DNA of 64,000 bases from Chitinophaga pinensis (GTDB lineage: Bacteria; Bacteroidota; Bacteroidia; Chitinophagales; Chitinophagaceae), in contig CALQSB010000005.1 of the NCBI GenBank assembly GCA_943333125.1, positions 1 to 64,000 of the forward strand. The letters are read 5' to 3'. Positions 18,483-28,601 of this stretch are shown piece after piece. The number at the start of each line of letters is the position of its first letter. Position 1 is the stretch's first letter. The notes under the pieces are model-generated. The model saw only the letters and a list, made by a program, of their open reading frames with translations, was not told the DNA's origin and made no database searches. The position numbers and the translations under genes were made by a program.

Positions 18483-21400
18483 TTATTTATTTATAACCAT
18501 TTTGATAGTCTTTATTTTTTTATTCATTTGGATGTTTACAAAATAAACACCTGCAGGAAATCCAGAAAGCATAATCTCTTTTGAATAGCTACCCACCAAT
18601 TGAGTTTCATTTTCTGCAATTGTTTTTATTTTTTTTCCATTTATTTCATAGATTAAAACAGAAACTTTTGAATCTTCATTTAAAATATATTGCAAACTTG
18701 AAATTCCCATACTGGGATTTGGAAACAAAGCCACTGAGGCCAGAGTACTTTCAGACAATGTTGGAGCTGATCCTTTTGCAGCACTTGTAGATTGTATCTG
18801 AAACTGCATCCAGTCTCCCGAACAGGTATAATTGGCTGTACCTGCCGAACTGTAAACTCTTAATCTTATTTCTCCTGTTGTTGAAATATAATTTGCAGGA
18901 GAATTTTGTGTATTTGTTATAGTAACATCTGTTGTTGAAACGGCTCTGCTGTCAATCTGCACCCAGGCAGCAGTAACAAAGTTGTATAAATAAAGCACCT
19001 GGGTTTTTGATGCAGAATTCTTGCCATCATAAGTAACCGTCAGTTTAGTAACTGTTGAAGGAGACTGCGTAATAAAAGTACTTCCATACCAATCCAATTT
19101 TCGTGTACCCGTTGTCGTAGAATTCACTACATAATAACTGGAATTATTAGTAGCTAAATTTCCAAAAGTACCGTTATTTAAAGAGCCAAATAAAATAGTT
19201 GCAGAAGTTGGAACGTAAGTATAAGTCTTGGTTACCGTTAAAGTCTGATTAACACTTGTTGCTGATTTATAAATATTATTACCAATTTGTGATGCTGTAA
19301 TGGAAGCCGTTCCGGTGCCAACGATATGAATAATATTATTAACGATTGTAGCTACGGCAGCATTTGAACTGGAATAACTAATTGCGAGTGCTGAACTTGC
19401 TGTAGCACCCGGAGCAAAATCAACATCACCCAAAATCTTAGCAGGCAATGCCGCAAATGTGATGGTTTGCGCTATCCCGGTAACGGTTAATGTTTGCGAT
19501 ACTGAAGTCGCTGCATAATATACAGCGTTGCCTGACTGAGTGGCTGTAATTGTTGATGTACCATAACCAACAATATGAATGTTGTTGTTAACTATGGTTG
19601 CTACTGCAGTATTTGAACTAGTATATGTCACCTGCAAACCTGAAGTTGAAGTTGCTCCGGGATTGAAATCAGGAGTAGCATTTACAACTTTTGAAGGTAT
19701 TGAAGCAAAATTAATTGTTTGAGAAAGTCCGGTCACCGTTAATGTTTGAGTAACGTCAGTGGCAGGACTAAACACAGCATTACCCAACTGTGAAGCAGTA
19801 ATAACAGCACTGCCATATCCAACGATATGAATGTTGTTGTTAACTATGGTTGCTACTGCAGTATTTGAACTAGTATATGTCACCTGCAAACCTGAAGTTG
19901 AAGTTGCGCCTAGATTAAAGTCAGCTGCATTTGCCACTTTAGATGGAATAGCAGAAAAGCTTATCGTTTGTGAGCGGAGAACGATTATCGGTTTACCGGC
20001 TCCAACTGCATTTGAATCCAACGGAAAATTTGAAACCATACCTGTTCCATTTATTTCATCACATCCTACATCAAAAATTGAAGAACGCGTTTGTCCCTGA
20101 GCGTCAAGATTGCCAATAATAGCACTATAATAAATGGTATTAACCGATGCATCCTGAACAATTGAAGGAGCTGATAAAATTCCATTTACTCTTGAGCCAA
20201 AAGTCAATGTAGTATTAGCAAATCCTGTTGTATTTGTCAATCCCAAACCTGACGGCGCACTATACATATTGCCTTCAGCAAAATAGGTCAACAAACTATC
20301 TGTAGGTTCTTTATAAATTGCCTGTCCTGAAGTCAGCTTAATAACATTATTTGCTAAAGTGGTTCCTAATGGCTGATTCAATGCCATACCCGCATCGTAA
20401 TTTCCAAGTTTGATACCTGGCCCGCCTGGACAATTTACAATTGTATTATTGGCAATTAACGCACTATCTGCAGGCAAATAGGCGCCATTTAATACCAGTG
20501 GATTTAAACTATCTGAAGAAGGATAAGTACCATTATAAGTAACAATCGGACATCTGATAGAAGTTAAACTACTAGAAGAACCCAACAAGCCTTCGCAATA
20601 ATTATTATAAACTTTATGTCCTTTATCTATGATTCTGATACCATAAGAACCGGTTTTAGTAGGATCGTCATTGATAAAGAAATTTCCATACACACTACAG
20701 TATTTTCCCATTCTTAAAGTAAGACCGCCATTGCAATTTTTAAATGTATTGTAACGATAAGTATTGTAGTAAGATTTATTGGACACAATTTCCATTTCGG
20801 CCTGAGTCATGCCTTCAAATAAATTATATTCAACGATATTATACCCAAAAGTTCTTGAATTATTACCTACACCTAAACGTATGGTTTCGCCACCATTTCC
20901 ACCCATATAACTTCTTCCTTTAAAATAATTAGAATCTATTCTATGAAATGTCGAAACTGATCTGTCGGGAAAATTTGCATTGCTATACCAAACCACTACC
21001 GTAGCACGTGCATTCGATTTATTAATAAAAGTACAATGATCCAATCTGTTGTTAGTTCCAAATATAGCTACCCATTCATTCTCTACCGAATCAATTGTAT
21101 TGTAGTTGTCAAAAGTAATGTTAGAAACTCTTGAATAATATGCAAGAATATTTGATGTAGTTCTAAATGCAACTACTGCATTCGTTCTTGAATTACCATT
21201 AGCAAATTTGAAACCATCAATTTGAATTCTATATCCTGAAAACATCAGATAAGTAGAATCGGTAAAAATCACATTGGATCTGGTTTGCGCCATAACAACT
21301 ATCCATGCACTTGTTGAATTTCCGAAGGTATTGTTTAATGAAATTTTTCCCCAATTGTAACTACCATTGGCAATTACAATGGTATCACCTGGCCTAGCTG

Positions 21401-21515
21401 CAGTATAAGTTGATGTTAATGAAACCAAAGTATTAACCGTGGTTTTTGTTGCACTTGCTTGATTGTTTTGCAATAAAATAGCAAACAAAATAAATAACAA
21501 ATAATGAGGTTTCAT
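18483..21515 (-). CDS. Secreted PL6-like polysaccharide lyase with Ig-like repeats and T9SS tail
   Basis: A 1,010-aa protein with signal peptide (residues 1-22). Residues about 25-490 form a right-handed beta-helix like PL6 alginate lyase/chondroitinase B: RLDHCTFINK, GGNGGETIRLG, EMEIVSNKS (candidate catalytic Lys) and GLTLRMGKYCSVYGNFF (candidate catalytic Arg). The usual LRHG is LRMG here, a His-to-Met change. Three Ig-like repeats of 83-84 aa follow (about 515-760), then a beta-sandwich-like region (about 770-910) that may bind carbohydrate, and a T9SS type A domain (VALFPNPSMGISSLQY to the end). It probably makes the first extracellular or surface cuts by beta-elimination, releasing oligomers for the SusCD pair. 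Alginate is the best guess for the substrate. Confidence 0.88.
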   Translation of the reverse strand: MKPHYLLFILFAILLQNNQASATKTTVNTLVSLTSTYTAARPGDTIVIANGSYNWGKISLNNTFGNSTSAWIVVMAQTRSNVIFTDSTYLMFSGYRIQIDGFKFANGNSRTNAVVAFRTTSNILAYYSRVSNITFDNYNTIDSVENEWVAIFGTNNRLDHCTFINKSNARATVVVWYSNANFPDRSVSTFHRIDSNYFKGRSYMGGNGGETIRLGVGNNSRTFGYNIVEYNLFEGMTQAEMEIVSNKSYYNTYRYNTFKNCNGGLTLRMGKYCSVYGNFFINDDPTKTGSYGIRIIDKGHKVYNNYCEGLLGSSSSLTSIRCPIVTYNGTYPSSDSLNPLVLNGAYLPADSALIANNTIVNCPGGPGIKLGNYDAGMALNQPLGTTLANNVIKLTSGQAIYKEPTDSLLTYFAEGNMYSAPSGLGLTNTTGFANTTLTFGSRVNGILSAPSIVQDASVNTIYYSAIIGNLDAQGQTRSSIFDVGCDEINGTGMVSNFPLDSNAVGAGKPIIVLRSQTISFSAIPSKVANAADFNLGATSTSGLQVTYTSSNTAVATIVNNNIHIVGYGSAVITASQLGNAVFSPATDVTQTLTVTGLSQTINFASIPSKVVNATPDFNPGATSTSGLQVTYTSSNTAVATIVNNNIHIVGYGTSTITATQSGNAVYYAATSVSQTLTVTGIAQTITFAALPAKILGDVDFAPGATASSALAISYSSSNAAVATIVNNIIHIVGTGTASITASQIGNNIYKSATSVNQTLTVTKTYTYVPTSATILFGSLNNGTFGNLATNNSSYYVVNSTTTGTRKLDWYGSTFITQSPSTVTKLTVTYDGKNSASKTQVLYLYNFVTAAWVQIDSRAVSTTDVTITNTQNSPANYISTTGEIRLRVYSSAGTANYTCSGDWMQFQIQSTSAAKGSAPTLSESTLASVALFPNPSMGISSLQYILNEDSKVSVLIYEINGKKIKTIAENETQLVGSYSKEIMLSGFPAGVYFVNIQMNKKIKTIKMVINK
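19236..19974 (-). repeat. Three tandem Ig-like repeats in the PL6 gene
   Basis: The unit reads QTI.FA.PSK, then GATSTSGLQVTYTSSNTA and VATIVNNNIHIVGYG, ending TLTVTG. Spacing is 252 bp between the first two copies and 249 bp to the third, measured at the ATATGAAT.TT block (19827, 19575, 19326). The first two copies share a run of over 80 nearly identical bases, showing recent duplication or gene conversion, while the third has diverged. Related Ig-like sequence occurs in the gene at 28598. Confidence 0.85.
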
Positions 21516-21651
21516 TTCAGAGTGGTTTTTATGACGATTGAATTAATTGAGACCTAGTTTCAAAAACCATACCTCAAATTAATATAATTCAATTCCGCAT
21601 TGAAAAAACAGGAGTTATAAACAAATGTTTAAAAATAACTCAAGTTTAATT

Positions 21652-22590
21652 TTAGTTTTTAAAAGGGTCTAGACTAAAAATGAAATCTATAATATTCTTT
21701 ACTAATTCGTTGTTCTTTTCTTTTGTGAATTTACCATGTCCACCACCTGGCACCGTTATTAACTCTGCCCTTACACCAACAGACTTATACTTCTCTAATA
21801 ATTGCTGTGATTGTAAATAAGGAACAGTTGAATCTGCATCACCATGAATGATTAAAGTTGGCGGTGATTTTTTATTTACATACCAGATGGGAGATACGGA
21901 CTTTGCAAATGCCTCGTCATTTTTTTTGGGCCCTAACCAATCGCCAGGTGATTTGCTTTTTCTTACCGCAGTTCCATAATTATTATATGCCCAGGCCCAA
22001 ACATCTGTAATGCCCCATTTGTCGATAATTGCAGCAACCTTAATATTTTCAACACCAGTACAATTGGTATCAAACAAATGATTGCTAGCAAGTAGCCCTG
22101 TCATCAATGCCAAATGCCCACCGGCAGAACCGCCCATTACCACAATTTTATTTACATCAATATTAAACTTCTTTGCATTTCTAATTAAATAAATCAAGGC
22201 GCATCTTAAATCTTCTACTGCTGCAGGCGCTGTTGCCTGATTGGTCATTCTGTATTCCACATTAGCGATTGCAATACCTGCTTTAAAAAAATAAGTAAAC
22301 CCACTCTGAGATTCTTTTACTCCATTCTTCCAGCCTCCACCATGAATATTAATAATAATAGGTGTGGGTTTTGATGATGTTGGTTGATAGTACAAATCCA
22401 TTCTACCCTGCCAGTCTCCTACTTTTGTATACATCTCATCGAGATTAGCTTTGAAGTCTGCTGGATATTCAACAAGCTTGTATTTTTTTAATGAATCAGG
22501 TATATCAGTTGCCTGTTGAGCAAAAGAAATATTTGTCAATATCAATTGAAATGAAAAAACGAAAATAAAATTTGAAAAAATATTTTTCAT
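21652..22590 (-). CDS. Secreted alpha/beta-hydrolase, probable carbohydrate esterase
   Basis: I choose the ATG at 22590 (MKNIFSNFIFVFSF..SFAQ signal peptide), 1 bp after the susD stop, rather than the open frame back to 22638. The mature protein has the BD-FAE/esterase-lipase fold: oxyanion motif INIHGGGWKNG, nucleophile elbow MGGSAGGH, Asp in HGDADSTVP and His in PGGGHGKF, giving a full Ser-Asp-His triad in about 312 aa. In this setting it may remove O-acetyl groups (bacterial alginates are acetylated on mannuronate) or other esters before lyase action. The specific ester is inferred. Confidence 0.85.
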   Translation of the reverse strand: MKNIFSNFIFVFSFQLILTNISFAQQATDIPDSLKKYKLVEYPADFKANLDEMYTKVGDWQGRMDLYYQPTSSKPTPIIINIHGGGWKNGVKESQSGFTYFFKAGIAIANVEYRMTNQATAPAAVEDLRCALIYLIRNAKKFNIDVNKIVVMGGSAGGHLALMTGLLASNHLFDTNCTGVENIKVAAIIDKWGITDVWAWAYNNYGTAVRKSKSPGDWLGPKKNDEAFAKSVSPIWYVNKKSPPTLIIHGDADSTVPYLQSQQLLEKYKSVGVRAELITVPGGGHGKFTKEKNNELVKNIIDFIFSLDPFKN

Positions 22591-22591
22591 A

Positions 22592-24139
22592 TTAATATCC
22601 AGGATTTTGAGGAATGACAATTGTTGTATTGATGTCAATTTCTCTTTGCGGAATTGGCAATAATAATTTTTGAGGCGTTACCATATTCTGCAAATCAATC
22701 AATGACAATGGCTGAGGATATTGAGAATAATAAGATGAATACATATTTGAGAAATGATTTTGCATAATCGCAACGGGATCTAAAGTAGTTGTTGTTGTCT
22801 TAAATCTAATTATATCAAACCATCTTTGATTTTCAAAAGCAAATTCACACCTGCGTTCATAGGCCATTGCTTTTTCAAAACTTGCCACTGAATTGATAGT
22901 TGTAGTTGTGTATAAAACCAATCCTGATCTCGCTCTTACTTGATTGATCAATGCAATACTTTCAGGAGTATAACCTTGTGCTTCAGCCATCATCAACAAT
23001 ACATCTGCATATCTGATGATTGGCCAATCGCTCTCGCTGTCATTTTCATAAATCACATTACTGATGTGTTTTTTAGGATATATTTTTCCGAAATAATTAC
23101 CAATATTGTATTTGTATCTTACATCAAGACTGGAGTCATATCCTCCCTGAGTTTTTTTGAGTAATTCTTTGGCAACAAAATTATATCCTTTACCGTCACC
23201 ATTTACGATTAACTGACCGCTTCCACTTGGTGCGAACAAATTCGCAAATGGGGAACCCAGTCCTACTTTACCGGACTTATATCTAATAGCAAATAAAATT
23301 TCAGCATTCATTTCATTTGTTGTAGAGAAAACATCACTATAAGTAGATTGAAGACTATATCCGCTATTGTTGATCACATCTTGTAACAATACGATTGCCT
23401 CTGCCTTTCTGTTTAAGGTAAGATATACTTTAGCCAATAATGCTTTTGCAGTCCAAACATTTGCTCTGCCATAATCGTTCACATTTATTGAAGCAAAAGT
23501 TAATGACGAACCATTATTGATAGTATTTTGCAAATCTGCAATGATGAGTTGGTATGTTTCTTCAATGGAACTGCGATTGATGAATTTAGATTCAGCGGGC
23601 GAAAGTGGTGTATGAATTAGAAACACGCCTCCAAACAATCTTACCAGATTAAAATAATGATACGCTCTGATAAAAGATCCTTGAGCAGACATTCTTTTTT
23701 GATCGTCTAATGTTACAGGTATATGTGCTGAATCATAAGTTATCGTTCCTGTTTCAGGATGATAATTAACAGCCAGATTGTACATTACTTTGTTAACATT
23801 GTAAATGTTGTAGTAATTGTTTAACCAGTAATCGTAAACGCCTGAATGTGAAGTTGCCGGCATAAACATATCCAAATCGCTGAATTCGCGATTATCTGAA
23901 CTGCCACTCGTGGGACTTCCCATCAATGTATTATCACTTCTTAATTCAGTTACTTGCCACTCAAAGTACAACGGCTTTTGCATCCCATTATAACAACCGG
24001 TTAATGCTTTATTTACTTCATCGGCGTTTTGGTAAAACGCCTGATCATATAAGTTCGAAGTTGGATACACATCGATTACTTTATTACAACTTGCTGTTAC
24101 AAAAAGTATCGCAATAAGATATAAACTATATTTTTTCAT
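22592..24139 (-). CDS. SusD-like surface glycan-binding lipoprotein
   Basis: A 515-aa RagB/SusD family protein. The lipobox is FVTASCN with Cys at residue 18. The N-terminal SusD-like region holds TELRSDNTLMG, and the C-terminal RagB/SusD part has PIIRYADVLLMMAEAQ, INQVRARSGL and RRCEFAFENQRWFDIIRF, all family hallmarks. It lies 24 bp after the susC-like gene and works with it as the lid of the outer-membrane glycan importer. The ligand is expected to be polyuronate oligosaccharides produced by the encoded lyases. Confidence 0.96.
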   Translation of the reverse strand: MKKYSLYLIAILFVTASCNKVIDVYPTSNLYDQAFYQNADEVNKALTGCYNGMQKPLYFEWQVTELRSDNTLMGSPTSGSSDNREFSDLDMFMPATSHSGVYDYWLNNYYNIYNVNKVMYNLAVNYHPETGTITYDSAHIPVTLDDQKRMSAQGSFIRAYHYFNLVRLFGGVFLIHTPLSPAESKFINRSSIEETYQLIIADLQNTINNGSSLTFASINVNDYGRANVWTAKALLAKVYLTLNRKAEAIVLLQDVINNSGYSLQSTYSDVFSTTNEMNAEILFAIRYKSGKVGLGSPFANLFAPSGSGQLIVNGDGKGYNFVAKELLKKTQGGYDSSLDVRYKYNIGNYFGKIYPKKHISNVIYENDSESDWPIIRYADVLLMMAEAQGYTPESIALINQVRARSGLVLYTTTTINSVASFEKAMAYERRCEFAFENQRWFDIIRFKTTTTTLDPVAIMQNHFSNMYSSYYSQYPQPLSLIDLQNMVTPQKLLLPIPQREIDINTTIVIPQNPGY

Positions 24140-24163
24140 GTTCAGATAATTAAAATTGATTTA

Positions 24164-27100
24164 TTAAAAGTTAACGTCAACACCAATTACAAATGTTTGT
24201 GGAATAGGGAAAGCACCACGCTGGTAACCTGTAATCAATGATGATGAGTATGGACCAGAAGATATTCTTGCTTCAGGATTGATTCCTCTGTAACCTTTAG
24301 CTGTGTGATAAAACAAATTTTGTGCTGAGAAATAAACCCTTAAACCATTTAATTTAAGTTTAGAAATTTTTGCTTCTGTAAATTTGTATCCAATATTTAC
24401 TTCTCTCAAGGCGTAATAAGAAGCATCTTCCACAACATAATCGGTAAGCATCCAGTTGAATGCGGCTTTGTTATAGTTAGGTGTTTTTCCATCACCCGGG
24501 AACATTGGAGAAATCCATCTGTTCTCATTGTAATTTACAACCAGCTTTTTCACATCATCGTAGTTAGGATCTCCGTTGATCAATGAACCACCTTGAACAC
24601 CTTGGAAAGTTAATGAAATATCAAATTGCTTGTAAGTAATGGTATGTGTCATGCCCCAAGAAAAATCTGGATAAGGAGAACCTATAGTTGTTCTGTCTTT
24701 TGTATCAATAACATTGTCGCCATTCAAATCAACCAATTTCAATTGCCCTGCAACAAATGCATTTGATAATGGGCTGCTCAATCCGCCTGCAATGGCAGCA
24801 TCTATTTGAGCTTGCGATAACCAAATGCCATCAGTTTTATAACCATAGAATTGTATTAATGGGTTACCCACTTTATTCAAATACAATTCATTTCTTTCAC
24901 CTTCATTTAATAGATAAGCTTCTTGCCCTAATTCTTTAATTTTATTTTGGGTATGAGAGAAATTAGCTGAAGTTGTCCATTTGAAATTACGTTTGGTTAG
25001 ATTGATGGTATTCAATTGCAATTCAATACCATTATTTTTTAAACTTCCGATATTGTTCCAGCTGGCAGGTACACCTGAATAAGCGACTGCTGATTGTTGT
25101 AATAAAAGTTTATCTGTTGTAGATATATAGTAATCTGCAGTCAAACTGATTTTACCTTTCAAGACAGATAAATCCATACCAAAGTTTGCCTGATAAGTAG
25201 ATTCCCAAGTAATGTCTTTGTTAGATCTAATGGTTGAAGAAGTTGATTGACCAGGAGTAACTATTCCTGTACCAGTTCCAAAAGCATAGTTAGTTGGATA
25301 TAACAAATCAAGGAAACCAAAATTTAGAATTCTGTTATTTCCGGAAACACCATAACTAGCTCTCCATTTTAATTTAGAAATCCAGTTTACATTTTTCATG
25401 AATTTCTCTTTGTCCATTATCCAACCTAATGACACAGAAGGGAAAGTTCCCCATTTGTTTCCTGGTCCAAAATAAGAACTACCATCCGTTCTGAAACTGG
25501 CAGACAATAAATATTTGTTTTTGTAATTATAGTTTACCCTTCCCAAATATGAAAGCAATCCAATTTTATTAGTAGTCGTGAATGTTCCTGATTTATCTAC
25601 GATGCTGGCATTGTTTAATGTTCGGATGTTGTCATTTGGAAAATCCAAACCTACAGCTTGGTCATTTCTTGTTTTGGTAACTTGAGAAGTAAAACCAGCA
25701 ACCGCATTGATTGTATGGTCTTTGTATATTTTGTTGTAAGTCAAAGTTTGTTCTGCTAATAAATCAACAAATGAATTGTTATTGAAAACGCCTCTGCTCA
25801 CCAATCCGTCTGCTTCTGCATTTCTGTTAGACCAATTCAAACCATTGTTATTGTTTACATACATGGTTGCCAATGATTTGAAATCAAGACCTTTCGACAA
25901 TTTCACTGTAAGATCAGCAGAAGTTTGCAAGCGGTATTCTTCTGTATTAATAGACGTATTATTTAAAATTGAAACCGGAGAGTTTGTGCTAGAGTTAAAT
26001 GCATCCGAGTTTGCACCTGGATCCCAGAAGCTGCCATCAGGCATATAACCAGTATAATTTAAATTACTGAAATGACGAGGTTGTGCATAACTACCAACTT
26101 GTAATGTAGACCATTGTGGATTTTGGTAAACAAGATCCAATGTCGATTGAGTATGCGTTACTGGCAAAAAGCTAGGATATCTGACAAATGTTGTGTAATT
26201 GATAGAAGGCGATTCTTTTCTAGAATAAGATGGATTCAGATTGACAGTTAGTTTTACTTTTTTTGATAGATTGACATCTATTTTAGTTCTAAAATTAAAA
26301 CGCTCATATTCACTATTACGCATCAAACCCTGATCTTTTTGATAGCCTCCAGATACATAATATTTGATGTCTGATTTACCACCTGAAGCAGTTAAATTAA
26401 TATTTTGAAAAAGTCCTGTACGTAAAGCTTCAGATTGCCAATCGGTTCCTATGCCGCCTCGGATTTGGTTTTCAATAATGTAACCTGATCTTTCGTTATT
26501 TGATGCTATGTTCTGATCCACTGGTACAGGAACACTTGGATCCATTGCTTTTAATGAAGCTTCATAAAAAAGATTATTCATATACTCTGTTGTGGAAAAT
26601 ACATCATATCTCTTATAATCTTGCTTGGCACCAATTGAGTATTTGAGTACATATTTTGGTTTTTCAGATTTCCCTGTTTTGGTTGTTATTAAGATAACAC
26701 CACTTGCACCTCTTGAACCATAGATCGCCGCAGAAGCCGCATCTTTAAGTACTTCTACAGATTCTACATCAGACATGTTTACAAAAGCCAATCCATCCGG
26801 AACAGGTTGACCATCTACAACAACGAGTGGACTCGCTCCTGCATATACAGAACTGATACCTCTTACCGTAACCTTTGGAGGAGCACCAGCTTCAGAAGAA
26901 ACGTTTTCTACCTGAACACCGGCTATCTTTCCTTGCAATGCCTGATCAAGACGAGACACAGGTGCTTCATCTAATTTTTCATCTTTGAATTTGCTGATGG
27001 CACCTGTTACATCAGATCTTCTTTGAGTACCATATCCAATCACCACCACCTCTGCATTATCCGTTGATGCAGGCTTTAAGGCAATCAATATCGTATCGGT

Positions 27101-27364
27101 ATTTTTTTCAACTACTACCGTTTGAGTTGCATAACCTATACTTGAAAAAATAAGTATTGCCTTAGCCGACTTTACACTGACTTTAAAACTACCATCTTTT
27201 TGGGTATTTGCTCCAGTCTTCGATTTATCAACAAGAATATTTACTCCCTCCAAACCTTCTTTAGTTACTTTATCAATAACCTTTCCAATGATTTCTCTTT
27301 TCTGTGCACTTGCATTTGCAATGAAAAACAATGACAGTAAAAGTGCGTAAGCGATTTTTTTCAT
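24164..27364 (-). CDS. SusC-like TonB-dependent outer-membrane glycan importer
   Basis: A 1,066-aa protein with signal peptide (1-20), a carboxypeptidase-regulatory-like domain (about 22-95: IIGKVIDKVTKEGLEGVNI), a TonB-box-like stretch (AEVVVIGYGTQRRSDVTG) and a plug (QALQGKIAGVQVEN, VRGISS, YGSRGASGVILITTKTG). The remainder is a beta-barrel ending in an aromatic residue (GVDVNF), the usual outer-membrane insertion signal. It pairs with the SusD-like lipoprotein downstream to import oligouronides with TonB energy. Length and motif order match the SusC/RagA family. Confidence 0.97.
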   Translation of the reverse strand: MKKIAYALLLSLFFIANASAQKREIIGKVIDKVTKEGLEGVNILVDKSKTGANTQKDGSFKVSVKSAKAILIFSSIGYATQTVVVEKNTDTILIALKPASTDNAEVVVIGYGTQRRSDVTGAISKFKDEKLDEAPVSRLDQALQGKIAGVQVENVSSEAGAPPKVTVRGISSVYAGASPLVVVDGQPVPDGLAFVNMSDVESVEVLKDAASAAIYGSRGASGVILITTKTGKSEKPKYVLKYSIGAKQDYKRYDVFSTTEYMNNLFYEASLKAMDPSVPVPVDQNIASNNERSGYIIENQIRGGIGTDWQSEALRTGLFQNINLTASGGKSDIKYYVSGGYQKDQGLMRNSEYERFNFRTKIDVNLSKKVKLTVNLNPSYSRKESPSINYTTFVRYPSFLPVTHTQSTLDLVYQNPQWSTLQVGSYAQPRHFSNLNYTGYMPDGSFWDPGANSDAFNSSTNSPVSILNNTSINTEEYRLQTSADLTVKLSKGLDFKSLATMYVNNNNGLNWSNRNAEADGLVSRGVFNNNSFVDLLAEQTLTYNKIYKDHTINAVAGFTSQVTKTRNDQAVGLDFPNDNIRTLNNASIVDKSGTFTTTNKIGLLSYLGRVNYNYKNKYLLSASFRTDGSSYFGPGNKWGTFPSVSLGWIMDKEKFMKNVNWISKLKWRASYGVSGNNRILNFGFLDLLYPTNYAFGTGTGIVTPGQSTSSTIRSNKDITWESTYQANFGMDLSVLKGKISLTADYYISTTDKLLLQQSAVAYSGVPASWNNIGSLKNNGIELQLNTINLTKRNFKWTTSANFSHTQNKIKELGQEAYLLNEGERNELYLNKVGNPLIQFYGYKTDGIWLSQAQIDAAIAGGLSSPLSNAFVAGQLKLVDLNGDNVIDTKDRTTIGSPYPDFSWGMTHTITYKQFDISLTFQGVQGGSLINGDPNYDDVKKLVVNYNENRWISPMFPGDGKTPNYNKAAFNWMLTDYVVEDASYYALREVNIGYKFTEAKISKLKLNGLRVYFSAQNLFYHTAKGYRGINPEARISSGPYSSSLITGYQRGAFPIPQTFVIGVDVNF

Positions 27365-27374
27365 TTTATTTCCT

Positions 27375-28601
27375 TTAGTCGATTAATGTAGTTAGATGAT
27401 AGATTGAAATAGCGGATTTGTCTTTTGAAAGAATTTTATAAATGGCAATCTTACAATCAGTACAATTGTATTTATAATACCCTTGTGCCAGAAGCGGAGT
27501 AGCATTATCTTCAAATTCAAATGGTTTTATCTGTTGAGCAAACCATTCTTTTTCTTTAGTTAAATAAGGCTTAAGCGCTTCAAATGCTTTTTTAAGAGAC
27601 TTTCCATTTGCTGATTCATAATTCCATAAATCAACACCGGCAACATCAGACATGTTTGCCGCAAGAAACAGGGGTTCCAGTATAAATGCTGAATAATGCA
27701 ATGAAATTGTTCTGGCTAATTCGTCAGGAAAGAAACCAGTCGAATCCATTTGTAATTCAAATCTGTTTTTTAAATTGTTAATAGTGCTTAATGCTATTTC
27801 AGTTTTATTGGCAAACAAGGCAAAAAATAATTTTTGTTCATCATACCATACCCCATGATTATTTTTTGCTTTTGACTCTTCTATTCCATTTTTACTGGTG
27901 GTCAACCATTGTAAAAAATCCTCAAACCATTTCTCCATTCCTATTTGGTCTTTTTCTGTCCAGGTTGGTGAAGTATGTAACAGCCCTACTCCATCTGCAA
28001 CACCAGCCAAAATTCTGCTTTCAATAATACCAATTCCCCTGCCGTCATTTTTCCCTTTAACTGCCTGAGCAAAATTCAGATTGGGATTCATTTTTGTAGA
28101 AGGATCCAGAAACCAGGTTCTGATATACTCTTCTGCTTTTTTACTGTATTTAGGTTCGTCTGAAAAATAATAAGCAAGTGACAATATCTCTACATAATCA
28201 GCTACTTTTTTCATATTGTCTTTGTCCTTGTAATCATTAACCTCAGGATTAATTTCCCCATCTTTTCTGATGTAGGGAAGACCATCGGGTTTGGAAGGAT
28301 CGGGCCAGTAATAAATGGCAATACTCATGTAATCATGCATATCTCCACTTGGAGGATTTTGCTTTTTTTCTAGTACTGATGGACAATGGTTATTAAGCAA
28401 GCCATCTGCTTTTTTTAATAACTCCGCATATGCAGGAAGCAAGTCCTTATTCCCTGACTTCAATTTTTTCTTATTGACTGTTAATGCGTTTCTGTCTTTT
28501 GCAAATACCCTGAGTTCATTACTTTGTGCATGAACTGCAAAAGATACAAAAAAACATAAGATCAATACAAACCCAAAACGATTGGTTTTCATTATTATCA
28601 T
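27375..28601 (-). CDS. Periplasmic alginate-lyase-fold protein (PL5/PL38-like)
   Basis: A 408-aa protein with signal peptide (ending VSFAVHAQS). It matches the (alpha/alpha)-toroid Alginate_lyase family: HDYMSIAIYYWPDPS, the NNHGVWYDEQ segment with candidate catalytic Asn-His, and FPDELARTISLHYS with a candidate Tyr. The pattern looks closer to the PL38 group (glucuronan/alginate lyases of Bacteroidota) than to Pseudomonas AlgL, but I cannot align them here. The ATG at 28601 overlaps the upstream stop as ATGA, suggesting translational coupling; ATG 28592 is an alternative. It probably cleaves imported or surface oligomers. Confidence 0.87.
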   Translation of the reverse strand: MIIMKTNRFGFVLILCFFVSFAVHAQSNELRVFAKDRNALTVNKKKLKSGNKDLLPAYAELLKKADGLLNNHCPSVLEKKQNPPSGDMHDYMSIAIYYWPDPSKPDGLPYIRKDGEINPEVNDYKDKDNMKKVADYVEILSLAYYFSDEPKYSKKAEEYIRTWFLDPSTKMNPNLNFAQAVKGKNDGRGIGIIESRILAGVADGVGLLHTSPTWTEKDQIGMEKWFEDFLQWLTTSKNGIEESKAKNNHGVWYDEQKLFFALFANKTEIALSTINNLKNRFELQMDSTGFFPDELARTISLHYSAFILEPLFLAANMSDVAGVDLWNYESANGKSLKKAFEALKPYLTKEKEWFAQQIKPFEFEDNATPLLAQGYYKYNCTDCKIAIYKILSKDKSAISIYHLTTLID

